Source: JAAFHB01 sp963677935 (GTDB lineage: Bacteria; Bacteroidota; Bacteroidia; Bacteroidales; Prolixibacteraceae). Taken from it: a DNA stretch of 64,000 nucleotides. The position numbers were made by a program, and so were the translations under genes. This document shows, piece by piece, positions 33,853-42,280 of the stretch. Location: contig CAXXEH010000003.1 of assembly GCA_963677935.2 (NCBI GenBank), positions 6,386,001 through 6,450,000 of the forward strand. The letters run 5' to 3'. Position 1 is the first letter of the stretch. Each line of letters opens with the position of its first letter. Under the pieces are notes generated by a model that was not told the DNA's origin, made no database searches, and worked only from the letters and a program-made list of their open reading frames with translations.

Positions 33853-34548
33853 TCAAATTACCCGAATGATATAGTAAATACCAACCAGAATAAACAGAAT
33901 AGCAATGATTCGTCTGAACCAGATCTCGAAACTCCTGACTTTGTTATAAGCATTACCTATGCCTGAAATGGTATAAGCCAGTATCCATGCGAAAATGATG
34001 ACGGGTATACCCGTAGCGAGTGCAAAAATCAAAGGAAGATAAAGCCCTGAGACGCTGGTGACAGTCATTGGGATTAACATCCCGAAATAAAGAACTCCAC
34101 TGTAAGGACAGAACGCAAGGGCGAAAACCATGCCGAGAAGAATTGCATCCATGTATCCCCATTTTGTTTTGGCCTCCATTTTTGATGTCAGACCACTCAG
34201 GCCAGGAAATTTTATTTTGATCACATCAAGCATTAGCAGACCAATAATAATGAGTAAGGGACCTAAGATTTTCTCACCATATTTCTGGAAAAAACCCGAA
34301 AATTTAAATTGATCGGCGCCCAAATAGATCACCAATGCAATTGCAGTATAGGATATTGCACGTCCAAAAGTGTACAATACACCGTTGATAAAAACGCGAT
34401 TGCGATCTTTTATATCTTTACTGATAAAACCAACCGCAGTAATATTTGTAGCCAAAGGACATGGACTAATGGCGGTCATTAAACCCAGCAGAAATGCAGA
34501 AAGCCAAGGCATTGTGCTGTTGTCCAGGAGATCGGTCAGAAAATTCAT
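33853..34548 (-). CDS. ArsG-like DsbD/CcdA-family membrane protein
   Basis: A 231-residue protein with six membrane segments and the DsbD/CcdA Cys-Pro motifs SPCPLATNIT near residue 30 and AFCPYSGVLYF near 149. In DsbD such cysteines carry electrons across the membrane; in Shewanella ArsEFG, ArsG is described as an efflux permease for trivalent aminobenzyl arsenicals. The neighbours are an ArsF-like protein (stop and start overlap by one base) and an ArsE-like thioredoxin. Either efflux or electron transfer is possible. Confidence 0.82.
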   Translation of the reverse strand: MNFLTDLLDNSTMPWLSAFLLGLMTAISPCPLATNITAVGFISKDIKDRNRVFINGVLYTFGRAISYTAIALVIYLGADQFKFSGFFQKYGEKILGPLLIIIGLLMLDVIKIKFPGLSGLTSKMEAKTKWGYMDAILLGMVFALAFCPYSGVLYFGMLIPMTVTSVSGLYLPLIFALATGIPVIIFAWILAYTISGIGNAYNKVRSFEIWFRRIIAILFILVGIYYIIRVI

Positions 34549-34958
34549 TACTGCAGTTTTAACAGTCCGTCTACTTTTTCTTTGATGATCGATCTGAACT
34601 TTTCAGGATTATTGCGTGCATACTTGAACCCTTCATTCGTAATATTGATTTGTCTATCCCCCTTCACAAGAAGAAGTGTTTGCCCCGAGATTTTAAGCTT
34701 TTCTGCAATAGCTTTGTTTGCGTCATCTTCAAGGTTGATAGCCCGGAAACTTACTTTATCACCGTAAAGAGATTCCAAATCTTTTTTTGCTTCAGCTTCA
34801 ACAGCTTTACAGGTAACACAGCGTACCGACATGTGAAAATACCAGGCTTCGACCTTGCCGGATAATACACTTTTAGTCTCTTTTGTAGCGGTTTGACCAT
34901 TGCTGAAAAGGCTGTTAATCAAAACAATTGCAAAAGTAAACAGGATAATTTTTTTCAT
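34548..34958 (-). CDS. ArsF-like secreted thioredoxin-fold protein
   Basis: A 136-residue protein with a signal peptide (residues 1-21, ending near FSNG) and a thioredoxin-like domain with CxxC in VRCVTCKAVE near residues 46-55. It matches proteins called ArsF, which with ArsE was linked to reduction of nitrophenyl arsenicals. The last base of the stop codon is shared with the ArsG start, so the two are made together. The catalytic claim is from the family name; the sequence itself shows only a redox CxxC on a small secreted fold. Confidence 0.8.
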   Translation of the reverse strand: MKKIILFTFAIVLINSLFSNGQTATKETKSVLSGKVEAWYFHMSVRCVTCKAVEAEAKKDLESLYGDKVSFRAINLEDDANKAIAEKLKISGQTLLLVKGDRQINITNEGFKYARNNPEKFRSIIKEKVDGLLKLQ

Positions 34959-34968
34959 AACAAATCTC

Positions 34969-35202
34969 TTATTTGATTAACACTTTTTTGATTTCCTCAA
35001 TTGAAGGAACGCGCCCTTTAATTTCAACTTTTTCGTCAACAACCAAGGCCGGAGTGGACATAATTCCATACTTCATGATTTCAACAATATCCTCCACCTT
35101 AATAATAGTGGCTTCAATCCCATTTTGTTCCACCACTTCCCGGGTGAGTTTTTCAAGGGTTTTGCACCTGGTACAACCCGACCCTAAAATTTTGATTTCC
35201 AT
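34969..35202 (-). CDS. ArsE-like small thioredoxin
   Basis: A 77-residue glutaredoxin/thioredoxin-fold protein without a signal peptide. The active site is GSGCTRCKTLE near residues 7-17, and the cis-Pro segment is MSTPALVVD near 48. It belongs to the small MTH895/TM0996-type redox proteins. First structural gene after arsR in the second arsenic operon, 10 bases before arsF. Likely a cytoplasmic thiol donor for the ArsFG pair or for ArsC at 26026. Confidence 0.82.
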   Translation of the reverse strand: MEIKILGSGCTRCKTLEKLTREVVEQNGIEATIIKVEDIVEIMKYGIMSTPALVVDEKVEIKGRVPSIEEIKKVLIK

Positions 35203-35296
35203 AATTTGAAAAATTTATAACGTAACAATGTGAAGATTTGAAGATGAAAGCTACTGATTTTCATTTGTATATAATTTGTTTTTAGAGGCCAAATAG

Positions 35297-35355
35297 AATA
35301 GCCATCCGCCGGTTGGCGAATTCATTTCGGTTTGTGATTTACAACCATGGCTATT
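35297..35355. ncRNA. Three-way-junction-like structured element next to the second arsR
   Basis: An outer 9-bp stem (AATAGCCAT at 35297-35305 with ATGGCTATT at 35347-35355) encloses two hairpins: CGCC-GGTT-GGCG (35307-35318) and GGTTTGT...ACAACC (35329-35346). It begins at the base next to the arsR stop codon and lies between arsR and arsE. It could be an attenuator, RNA processing site or palindromic repeat. Structure is by eye only. Confidence 0.4.
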
Positions 35356-35682
35356 TCATATCTTCAAATCGAAAAAAAGATTCATTAGGGTTATGGCCTC
35401 CTGCCAGTTTTCACGGTTAATGCAATATTTGATGTAGGGGGGATTTATTTCACCCTGAATCAATCCTGCCTTTTTTAACTCTTTTAAATGTTCTGATAAG
35501 GTTGAACGGGCAATTGGCAATTCTTCCGCCATATCGCCGCTGTAACAGCATTTGTTTAAATTATTGGCCAGGTAATCAAGAATAAAAACCCTCACCGGAT
35601 GTGAAAGCGCTTTCCCATAACGAGCCAGCTTCTCCTGATTCTCTGTGAAATATTTTATTTTTGAAGTCATTTCAGATTTCAT
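35356..35682 (-). CDS. ArsR-family repressor of the second arsenic operon
   Basis: A 108-residue winged-helix protein (104 if it starts at the inner ATG, 35670). The recognition region is IARSTLSEHLKELKKAGLI and a vicinal Cys pair sits just before it (NKCCYSGD), a likely As(III) or metal site. It resembles the ArsR at 29385. It is the first gene of a long minus-strand operon to about 30.3 kb. A good promoter lies 18 bases upstream. Because the predicted transcript start is only about ten bases from the first ATG, the inner ATG deserves weight. Confidence 0.88.
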   Translation of the reverse strand: MKSEMTSKIKYFTENQEKLARYGKALSHPVRVFILDYLANNLNKCCYSGDMAEELPIARSTLSEHLKELKKAGLIQGEINPPYIKYCINRENWQEAITLMNLFFDLKI

Positions 35683-35699
35683 TTCGGGATTTGACGAAA

Positions 35700-35731
35700 C
35701 AAATTTAGATATTATTTTTGTAATGAATCAA
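35700..35731 (-). promoter_or_regulatory. Bacteroidota-type promoter of the second arsenic operon
   Basis: On the minus strand TTG (35731-35729), 21 bases, then TAAATTTG (35707-35700), a full match to the -33/-7 pattern. The start of transcription should be near 35693. Confidence 0.55.
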
Positions 35732-35760
35732 AAATGGATAATTTTAATTTATTCCGGGAT

Positions 35761-36399
35761 TTATTTTTTTGTCCTGGATATTTTCCTGCGGGTTTGGCTA
35801 TAATCGAGTGCGATCCAGAATACCCAAAATGAAATGCAGAGAATCAGACCTGCGAGGGCATAATAGAATGTAAGGATAAATGCGATCAAATAGACCAGAA
35901 AGCCTAACCAATAGGCATTCCGAATCTTTAGGATTAGTGCATCCGGAATTTCATCCTTGACCAACGCCCTCTTGTAGGCAGTTGCATGCCACAATACGTT
36001 GAAGGCGACACTTACAAGAATCATTGAGCCACAAAAAAATGCGCAGGCGGCATTTGCCGCTGATGAGTTGAGGTGTTCTGCAAGGACTGCTGTCGGGAAT
36101 GGGATAAACGTAACCATTAAAAGAAGAAATCCATTGGCGTATAAAAATCTTGTATTAATGGTTTTTAGGTACTTGAAGAAACCGTGATGATTAATCCACA
36201 TGATCAGTACGGCTGTAAAACTAAGTAAAAATGCGAAGTAGGATGGCCATAAATTGATCAGGGAAGTAAAAAGTTGATTATTGGTCATTGAAATTTCCAA
36301 CCTGGGGACTTTTATTTCCAGGATCAGCAAGGTGATTGCAATTGCAAATACGCCATCACTGAATGCCTCCACACGGGTAGTCTCTTTTTCGTTGTTCAT
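35761..36399 (-). CDS. TMEM175-like (DUF1211) potassium channel family protein
   Basis: About 212 residues from the ATG at 36399; an in-frame ATG at 36447 would add 16 residues, which look non-coding. The family signature VEAFSDGVFAIAITLL lies at the N-terminus in the first of about six membrane segments. Bacterial TMEM175 proteins form K+ channels as tetramers. The signature is intact. A basic tail (RRKISRTKK) ends the protein. It is separated from the arsenic operon by its own leader and probably is unrelated to it. Confidence 0.82.
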   Translation of the reverse strand: MNNEKETTRVEAFSDGVFAIAITLLILEIKVPRLEISMTNNQLFTSLINLWPSYFAFLLSFTAVLIMWINHHGFFKYLKTINTRFLYANGFLLLMVTFIPFPTAVLAEHLNSSAANAACAFFCGSMILVSVAFNVLWHATAYKRALVKDEIPDALILKIRNAYWLGFLVYLIAFILTFYYALAGLILCISFWVFWIALDYSQTRRKISRTKK

Positions 36400-36631
36400 A
36401 TCATTAAATTTTAATGCTTTAACAAACAATGGACTTTGCATGTTCATTGTTCAGTATTCTAAAACGAACCAAATTTCAGAAGATAAAAAAATGTCTGTAA
36501 TTCAAGGTAACTTTATTGTTTTAGTGCAGAAAACATTCTAAATTTGCTAAATATCAAAGTAATTCCTTTGCTTCTGATGAAATCAACCAGATAAATAGTA
36601 GTTCAAAAATTAATCTTAAAACTCGAAGCCT

Positions 36632-37426
36632 ATGAAATTCTGTCCAAATTGTGGAGCAAAGCTGGAACAAGAGATGAAGTTCTGTGCAGCTTGTGGGACT
36701 TCAATTAATTCAACCCCACCATCCTCTTCGGACAAGACGAGGAACGAACAGGAGCAGGTCAATCAGCATCAGGACCCAGTTTATCAGCAAACCAGGGAAG
36801 CAGCCAATGCATTTACTGAAGCCATTAGTGGTAAAACAAATCTATTTCAACGGGTTACTAATATCATCACAAAGCCGAAGGAGGAGTGGCTTGTCGTGGC
36901 AAGTGAACAACCTAATGTGATCAAACTGATTGGGGGATATGCATTTGTTCTGGCCCTGATCCCTGCCATTTCAAGTTTTATTAAATTTGGAATAATTGGT
37001 GTTTCATTTTTTGGAAATGTGAATCAGAGTATCTCTGGAGGAATCCAAATGGCGCTTACTCAGCTCCTTTCTGCAATTATTGGTGTTTGTCTGCTTGCCT
37101 GGGTGATCGACATGCTGGCGCCTACGTTTGATTCGCAGAAAAATTTTGGCCGTTCTCTTCAATTGGCAATTTATAGCTCTACTCCTCAGTGGATTGCAGG
37201 AATATTTTTACTTTTCTCTGTTACTGCCAGTCTGCTTATCCTGCTAATTGGGTTGTACGCAATCTATTTGCTGGCAGTTGGAATGCCAATTATTAAAAAT
37301 ACACCTCCCGAAAAGGTGACTGGATATGTGGCGCTTTCTATTATTGCAATGATTGGGATCGGTTTTTTTCTGGCCCTGATTTTAACGGCATTTCTGGGGA
37401 TATTTTTTGTTGAAGGTATTGGTTGA
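36632..37426 (+). CDS. Zinc-ribbon plus Yip1-like membrane protein
   Basis: A 264-residue protein. Residues 1-25 form a zinc ribbon (CPNCG...CAACG). A Gln/Glu-rich linker follows. From about 75 there is a Yip1-type domain beginning with the cytosolic motif NIITKPKEEWLVV and holding five membrane segments. The domain is common in Bacteroidota and Firmicutes proteins of unknown role. It is the first of four neighbouring plus-strand genes, three of which carry zinc ribbons, which suggests a shared envelope function. No catalytic residues are seen. Confidence 0.75.
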   Translation: MKFCPNCGAKLEQEMKFCAACGTSINSTPPSSSDKTRNEQEQVNQHQDPVYQQTREAANAFTEAISGKTNLFQRVTNIITKPKEEWLVVASEQPNVIKLIGGYAFVLALIPAISSFIKFGIIGVSFFGNVNQSISGGIQMALTQLLSAIIGVCLLAWVIDMLAPTFDSQKNFGRSLQLAIYSSTPQWIAGIFLLFSVTASLLILLIGLYAIYLLAVGMPIIKNTPPEKVTGYVALSIIAMIGIGFFLALILTAFLGIFFVEGIG

Positions 37427-37512
37427 ATAATTTTAAATCCTCAGTCCGTGTAAGGGAGTTGCTGAGGGATCAAGTCCTATCTTTTTATTAACTCAGTCTA
37501 AAAACTATTACC

Positions 37513-38397
37513 ATGGCATTTTGTAGCAATTGTGGAACCAAACTTATCGAGGGGGCAGTTTTTTGTCCCGAATGTGGAACACGAAATTCAGTTACAGGGA
37601 GTTCCGCTACTCCTGAACAACACCAGGCATATGTTCCCCCAACACCGCCACCAGCCTCACAACCTTCCTACTCACCGCCGCCACCACCTCCTCCGGTACA
37701 GAATCAGTATGCTCCGGTTAAGTTTGAAGTTGAAGAGAGAGAATTTTTGAAAATGGTAAGGGTTGAACTTCAGAACAGTGCCTTCAGGTACGAATCGGGT
37801 GGGATGTATTATATGCGGGGAAATCTTGAGCTCGAGGCAAACCTGCCATCTGCCGGTGGTTTTCTGAAATCGATGGTAACGAAGGAACACGCGGTTAAAC
37901 CGGTCATACGTGGAAGCGGAATCGTTTATATGGAACCAACATTTGGTGAATTTACGGTGCTTGATCTGAAAGGGGAGGAGTGGATACTCGATAAAGGCGC
38001 CTATTATGCATCCGAAATGGGTATTGAGATTGGTGTATTTACCAACAAAGCCTTTTCTAGTCTGTTCTCAGGCGAAGGGTTCTTTCAAACACGTGTTGCC
38101 GGATTTGGCAAGGTGGTCATCATTTCCAACGGACCCTTGGAGTTAGTTGAGTTGAATAACGAGAAATTTGTAGTCGATGGCCCATTTGCAGTTGCCCGAA
38201 CGGCTGGAATAAATCTTTCGGTGGCAAAGGCTACTAAAGGGTTGTTCAGTTCCTGGACATCTGGTGAAGGCATTGTGAACACCTTTTCAGGAACAGGAAA
38301 GATATATATTGCCCCGGTAGCCAACCGATATATTACCATAACTAATTTTCTGACTACAATTAATCACAATGTATTGTCAATTAAGAATAAAGGCTGA
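37513..38397 (+). CDS. Zinc-ribbon plus AIM24 (TIGR00266-type) domain protein
   Basis: A 294-residue protein: zinc ribbon at 4-23 (CSNCG...CPECG), a Pro-rich linker (about 35-65, with PPPPPP), and an AIM24-like beta-rich domain from about 75. The domain shows repeated GSGIVYMEP, SGEGFFQTRVAGFGKV and GSGKIY-type turns, seen here as FSGTGKIYIAP. Bacterial AIM24 proteins have no settled function. The gene lies 86 bases after the Yip1 gene. The Pro-rich linker suggests the ribbon is held away from the beta domain for binding a partner. Confidence 0.78.
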   Translation: MAFCSNCGTKLIEGAVFCPECGTRNSVTGSSATPEQHQAYVPPTPPPASQPSYSPPPPPPPVQNQYAPVKFEVEEREFLKMVRVELQNSAFRYESGGMYYMRGNLELEANLPSAGGFLKSMVTKEHAVKPVIRGSGIVYMEPTFGEFTVLDLKGEEWILDKGAYYASEMGIEIGVFTNKAFSSLFSGEGFFQTRVAGFGKVVIISNGPLELVELNNEKFVVDGPFAVARTAGINLSVAKATKGLFSSWTSGEGIVNTFSGTGKIYIAPVANRYITITNFLTTINHNVLSIKNKG

Positions 38398-38447
38398 AAG
38401 GATGGTTTGCAGGTTGCATTGATTAATAAAAACCAAATTATCTACAA

Positions 38448-39779
38448 ATGAATAAAACGAACCTGATTCTATCGGCAATTATAACTTTAGCCTTTATACA
38501 GATCACAGTATTGGGCCAGAATATAACCCATGTTGCTCCCGATTACAGTGTTCGGATAAATTCTCTTTCCGGGCAGGTTGAGATACGTCATTCCGAAAGT
38601 TCCGGGGTTTGGAATCGTGCCACTTCAGGTGTGGAACTTTTGCCCGGCGATTATCTTCGGACCAGGGAGAAAAGCTTTGCCGTCATGAGTTTTGGAGAAA
38701 TCTGCACAGTAGCAGCTAAAGATATGACGCAGATCACACTGAATTCGAAACCTGGGAAATCATATCAGTTAACACTGTCGGATGGGACAATGATGGCTGA
38801 TGTTTTTGGCGCTCTGGCTGAAAATGTGATGGAAGTTGATATGAGCCAGGCAGTAGTAAAAATAAAAAAGGCTAAATTTATCATTCAATCTTCTGATGCC
38901 TCGTCAACCCTTAAGGTCATTGAAGGCTCAGTCAGCTTTACCTCTAAAGCGAACGGTAAGGTCGTTGAGGTGGCTGATGGAGAGTTTGTCCATGCTGACG
39001 GATTAGGAGTAAGCACCCCCCAAAGAATTGATATGGTTCTTGACAAGCTGGAATTGACACACTATAAGACTATTGCTGCCCAAAATCCCGTTAAGTCGAA
39101 TCAAAAGAACGTGATCTCAACCGCAGGTACAAAAGGGAATAATCTTGTTATTCCTCCTTGGTGGTACGCAGTGCCGTTTTTGATATTATTTCTGGTTTTG
39201 ATTTTCATTCTCATCAAAAAGAATGGAAAAAAGGCGTCCAATACTCCTCAACCTGTTCCACCTGTTGCTATTCTTTCCGATACGGGTCATTTATGTAATA
39301 ATTGTGGTTCTCCTTTACCTGAAGGGGTAAAGTTTTGTACAAAATGTGGAGAGATAATTCAACCGATTCAGAAGGTTCAGCCAAAAGAGGAAGTGAAACC
39401 TAAATGTCGCACATGTGGTAAGGAAATTCAATCCGGTGAGAAGTTCTGTACAAACTGTGGCACTCCGTTCGGAGCTGATTCTGATATTGCTGCCCCACAG
39501 GCAAAGTCTGAATTTGCATCAATAAAGCCACCTTTGAAGGAAGAGCAAAGCAATATACCCGGGAATAGAGGTCATAAGTTTCTGAATATTACCTTAAGTA
39601 TAATCGTTATTGTTGGTCTGGCGCTAGCCGGTCTCTATTATTTTGGTACCTACCAACCATCATTGTCTGCATCGCGTACCGCTTTGTTTGAGGATGAAAA
39701 GTACGCGAACCCTCCACTTTACCTTGAGCTTACTTCTTGGTGCTTTTATCATAGTGATTTTTACAAATTATGGAAATAA
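38448..39779 (+). CDS. FecR-like domain protein with two zinc ribbons and two membrane segments
   Basis: A 443-residue protein: signal or anchor (8-24), a FecR-like beta domain (about 28-200; LLPGDYLRTREKSFAVM), a membrane segment near 232-252, zinc ribbons CNNCG...CTKCG (about 285-304) and CRTCG...CTNCG (about 322-341), and a second membrane segment near 380-402. The last 30 codons overlap the next gene in another frame. That overlap, and the odd tail ending WCFYHSDFYKLWK, allow for a frameshift joining both genes. It belongs with the neighbouring zinc-ribbon genes by content and spacing. Confidence 0.7.
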   Translation: MNKTNLILSAIITLAFIQITVLGQNITHVAPDYSVRINSLSGQVEIRHSESSGVWNRATSGVELLPGDYLRTREKSFAVMSFGEICTVAAKDMTQITLNSKPGKSYQLTLSDGTMMADVFGALAENVMEVDMSQAVVKIKKAKFIIQSSDASSTLKVIEGSVSFTSKANGKVVEVADGEFVHADGLGVSTPQRIDMVLDKLELTHYKTIAAQNPVKSNQKNVISTAGTKGNNLVIPPWWYAVPFLILFLVLIFILIKKNGKKASNTPQPVPPVAILSDTGHLCNNCGSPLPEGVKFCTKCGEIIQPIQKVQPKEEVKPKCRTCGKEIQSGEKFCTNCGTPFGADSDIAAPQAKSEFASIKPPLKEEQSNIPGNRGHKFLNITLSIIVIVGLALAGLYYFGTYQPSLSASRTALFEDEKYANPPLYLELTSWCFYHSDFYKLWK

Positions 39780-40707
39780 GAAAGTGCATCCGGACCTCAA
39801 TTCACTAATGGTTGACGCGTTTTTAAAGCAAAATAACAAAGGAGATTTTTCATCGAATGATTTTAAAAAATATATCTTCTATTTCGAAAAAGGGGTAACA
39901 CTCAAAGGAACAGCCATTATCAAGGATGGGCTTTTTAGTGCAGGCGATGTGGCCGCCGTCGGTTTTGGATATGGCTATTCCGATGAAGGATCAGCCACAA
40001 TGACTCCGAAACAATGGATTTCAGATGGAGGATATTCGGCAGATGTACCGGAAGTTCCGGCATCCCTGAGGCATTTCTACGATCCGACACGACCCGCATG
40101 CGATCGTTACCTCACCGACATCACTAATGCAAGGATCATGGGATCGCTCCAAAAATATGTGTTCACCAACCCTCGAATTGATGGTATTGAATGGGCGCTT
40201 GGTAAACCAGGTGAACATTCAACAAGTATACAGGACCACCAATATACCTGGGAACGTGGAAAACTTTGGATGCAAATAGCCCTGAAAGAGGCGGATGAAG
40301 ACAAAAAGGAGGAATGTATGGCCAAGGCATGGCGTTCTCTTGGCGAAACACTGCATATGATAGCCGATAATGGTTGTCCTCCACATGTGCGCAACGATGC
40401 GCATCCATCACCCCTTTGGAACAACAATACCTGGTTTGGAAATCCCGATCCGTACGAAGAGCTGATTGATGTGATCCGGCGTGATAAACCTTCCGAATTC
40501 GCAGGTTTTGCAGTTGGTGCACCTGATCCGGATCTGAAATCCCGGTTTGCAACAATGACAAGGGCAGAAGAAATTGCACAGGCAATGGCAGTATTTACAA
40601 ATGCCAATTTTGGAACCAGCGAAACTATATTAATCTTCATTGTTGTCCGGTACAAAGAAAATCCACCTAAAAAGATTCTTCGCTACACTTCGTTTCGCTC
40701 AGAATGA
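39694..40707 (+). CDS. Membrane-anchored Zn-phospholipase C/S1-P1 nuclease-like protein, 3' end replaced by a repeat element
   Basis: About 337 residues from the ATG at 39694 (the open frame extends upstream inside the preceding gene). Residues 6-26 form a hydrophobic anchor. The middle has a helical Zn-hydrolase signature: LGETLHMIADNGCPPHVRND near residues 211-230, like the His/Asp region of zinc-dependent phospholipase C proteins. The final dozen codons (KILRYTSFRSE) and the stop lie within the palindromic element at 40673-40819, so the natural C-terminus has probably been lost. The gene starts within the end of the FecR-like gene; the two may once have been one reading frame. Confidence 0.6.
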   Translation: MKSTRTLHFTLSLLLGAFIIVIFTNYGNKKVHPDLNSLMVDAFLKQNNKGDFSSNDFKKYIFYFEKGVTLKGTAIIKDGLFSAGDVAAVGFGYGYSDEGSATMTPKQWISDGGYSADVPEVPASLRHFYDPTRPACDRYLTDITNARIMGSLQKYVFTNPRIDGIEWALGKPGEHSTSIQDHQYTWERGKLWMQIALKEADEDKKEECMAKAWRSLGETLHMIADNGCPPHVRNDAHPSPLWNNNTWFGNPDPYEELIDVIRRDKPSEFAGFAVGAPDPDLKSRFATMTRAEEIAQAMAVFTNANFGTSETILIFIVVRYKENPPKKILRYTSFRSE

Positions 40708-40819
40708 CAATTATTTAGATAATATGGGTAAGGGGGTTGGAAGTGGCGGAGCCACTTCCAACCCCCTTACCCTCTCCACTAACATAACTTACTGTCATTC
40801 TGAGCGTAGCGAAGAATCT
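40673..40819. mobile_element. MITE-like palindromic element with outer inverted repeats and a perfect 22-bp hairpin
   Basis: Outer repeats AGATTCTTCGCTAC...CGCTCAGAATGACA (40673-40708, with 9 extra bases) and its reverse complement near 40793-40819. Inside, arms 40726-40747 and 40751-40772 match perfectly around the loop GGA, apex GGCGGAGCC. The design equals that at 21427-21475. It carries no gene, so any mobility would depend on an outside enzyme. It supplies the stop codon of the preceding gene. Confidence 0.75.
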
Positions 40820-41073
40820 CCTATTTTATCCCGGACAGTAGTGATTAATCTTGTATTAAATGAAAAAGTCATGATAAGAATATCACCAACCGAATTGAAT
40901 CTTTCATCATGGCTATTAGCTTAGCTGATCTACGATTCCATTTGGCCGCTAAAAAACAAATTATATACAAATGAAACCAATATGCTTCAGGCTGAGCTGT
41001 ATTATATTAAACCCGGGGCTGGATACGGAAACACGGAATATGATGGAAGGGGTAGCCAGACACAGTGTAAAAA

Positions 41074-41340
41074 GTGAAATTGAAATATTACGTTTATAAT
41101 CTTAGCAATACTTCATTTATCCCAAAATTCTTAACCCCTTTAAAGGACAAAAGCAATGCCAGAACAACGCTTCAATGCCTGAGTAGCGGATTTGTCGTTA
41201 CCTCCTCAACAGAAAAGGAAAAAATCATTTTAAATGCGACATTTAAAGGCAATGAACTTGTTGGTGAATGGACAAAAACCTGCAATGGTAAGGTACTAAT
41301 GTCAGCTACATTTTCGGCCAGAAAAATAGTGGATATGTAA
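41074..41340 (+). pseudogene. Possible C-terminal gene fragment, beta-rich
   Basis: An 88-codon frame starting with GTG right after a stop codon. Its second half (KIILNATFKGNELVGEWTK then SATFSARKI) looks like real beta-sheet protein sequence. Upstream, a 43-codon frame from ATG 40971 runs into it in another frame. The leader before 40971 (AAACAAATTATATACAAATG) nearly repeats the leader of the gene at 38448, hinting at a decayed duplicate. No family is recognised. The stretch 40820-40970 shows nothing else. Confidence 0.4.
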
Positions 41341-41380
41341 ATTTGGAAACGATCAAAATAGTTGGATTTGTCGGAAATAC

Positions 41381-42214
41381 TTACTTTTTAGTTCCCTGAT
41401 TCGGCTCAATGATATGAATATCCTTTTGAGGGAACGGGAAATGGATACCTTCCAGATCGAACCTTATTTTTACTTTTTCAAGATATTGGTAGAGGACATC
41501 CCAATAATCTTTTTGATTCACTTCTGCACGTACTGTAATGTTAACTGTACTCTCTGTTAAAGCTGTGACACAGATAAAGGGTTTTGTTTTGTTTAGAACT
41601 CTGTCGTCAGTAAATATCTCATTTATAATTAATTTTCTGGCCTGTTCGATATTGTCTTCATATCCGATGCTAAATACCCATTCTACAAGACGGGTTTTGG
41701 ATCGTGAAAAATTAATAATCATATTATTGGACAGCAATCCGTTGGGCAAAATAATGAATTTATTGTCATAGCTCTGAAGTGTAGTCTGGAAAAGCTGAAT
41801 TTCAGTCACATGACCAATTATCCCATTGGCCTGGATGTATTCTCCTATTTTTAGGGGCTTGAACAACAGAATCATAACTCCTCCGGCAAAATTACTGAAA
41901 CTTCCCTGTAAGGCTAATCCAATGGCAAGACCTACCGCACCAAGAACCGCAATGAAGGAGGTGGTCTCGATACCTACGATTGAGGCGACCGACAAAATTA
42001 GCAGAACGTAAAGAATCGCATTGGTGGCGGAGGTAAAAAATGGGGCCCATGAATTGTCCAGCGTTCCCTTTACTAAAGCAGATTTTAATCTTCTGACGGT
42101 AAGTCTGATAATCCAAATCCCCAACAATAAGATAATAATTGCGGATATTGCCCTTGGAACATAATTAACTAAAGATGTAATTAATTGAGCTGTACTACTT
42201 TTAAAGTCTTCCAT
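41381..42214 (-). CDS. MscS-family small-conductance mechanosensitive channel
   Basis: A 277-residue protein with three membrane segments (about 20-40, 62-85, 90-115). The pore helix is Gly/Ala-rich (AVGLAIGLALQGSFSNFAGG, about 93-112) and is followed by the MscS beta domain (PLKIGEYIQANGIIGHVTEI). The family opens on membrane tension to release solutes during osmotic downshift. The length and order are normal and no defect is seen. Leader and flanks show no operon partner; the next 400 bases upstream hold only gene relics. Confidence 0.9.
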   Translation of the reverse strand: MEDFKSSTAQLITSLVNYVPRAISAIIILLLGIWIIRLTVRRLKSALVKGTLDNSWAPFFTSATNAILYVLLILSVASIVGIETTSFIAVLGAVGLAIGLALQGSFSNFAGGVMILLFKPLKIGEYIQANGIIGHVTEIQLFQTTLQSYDNKFIILPNGLLSNNMIINFSRSKTRLVEWVFSIGYEDNIEQARKLIINEIFTDDRVLNKTKPFICVTALTESTVNITVRAEVNQKDYWDVLYQYLEKVKIRFDLEGIHFPFPQKDIHIIEPNQGTKK

Positions 42215-42280
42215 AGTTATTTTGCCAAATGTTTGCTAGTAAATATTTAATAAGCATCTGAATGATTTATGTTTATAACA

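Noticed and set aside
40107..40655. Minus-strand 182-residue open frame
   Set aside because: It lies opposite the Zn-hydrolase-like gene, whose frame has the recognisable HIS/ASP motif; composition is Ser/Arg-rich as in shadow frames.
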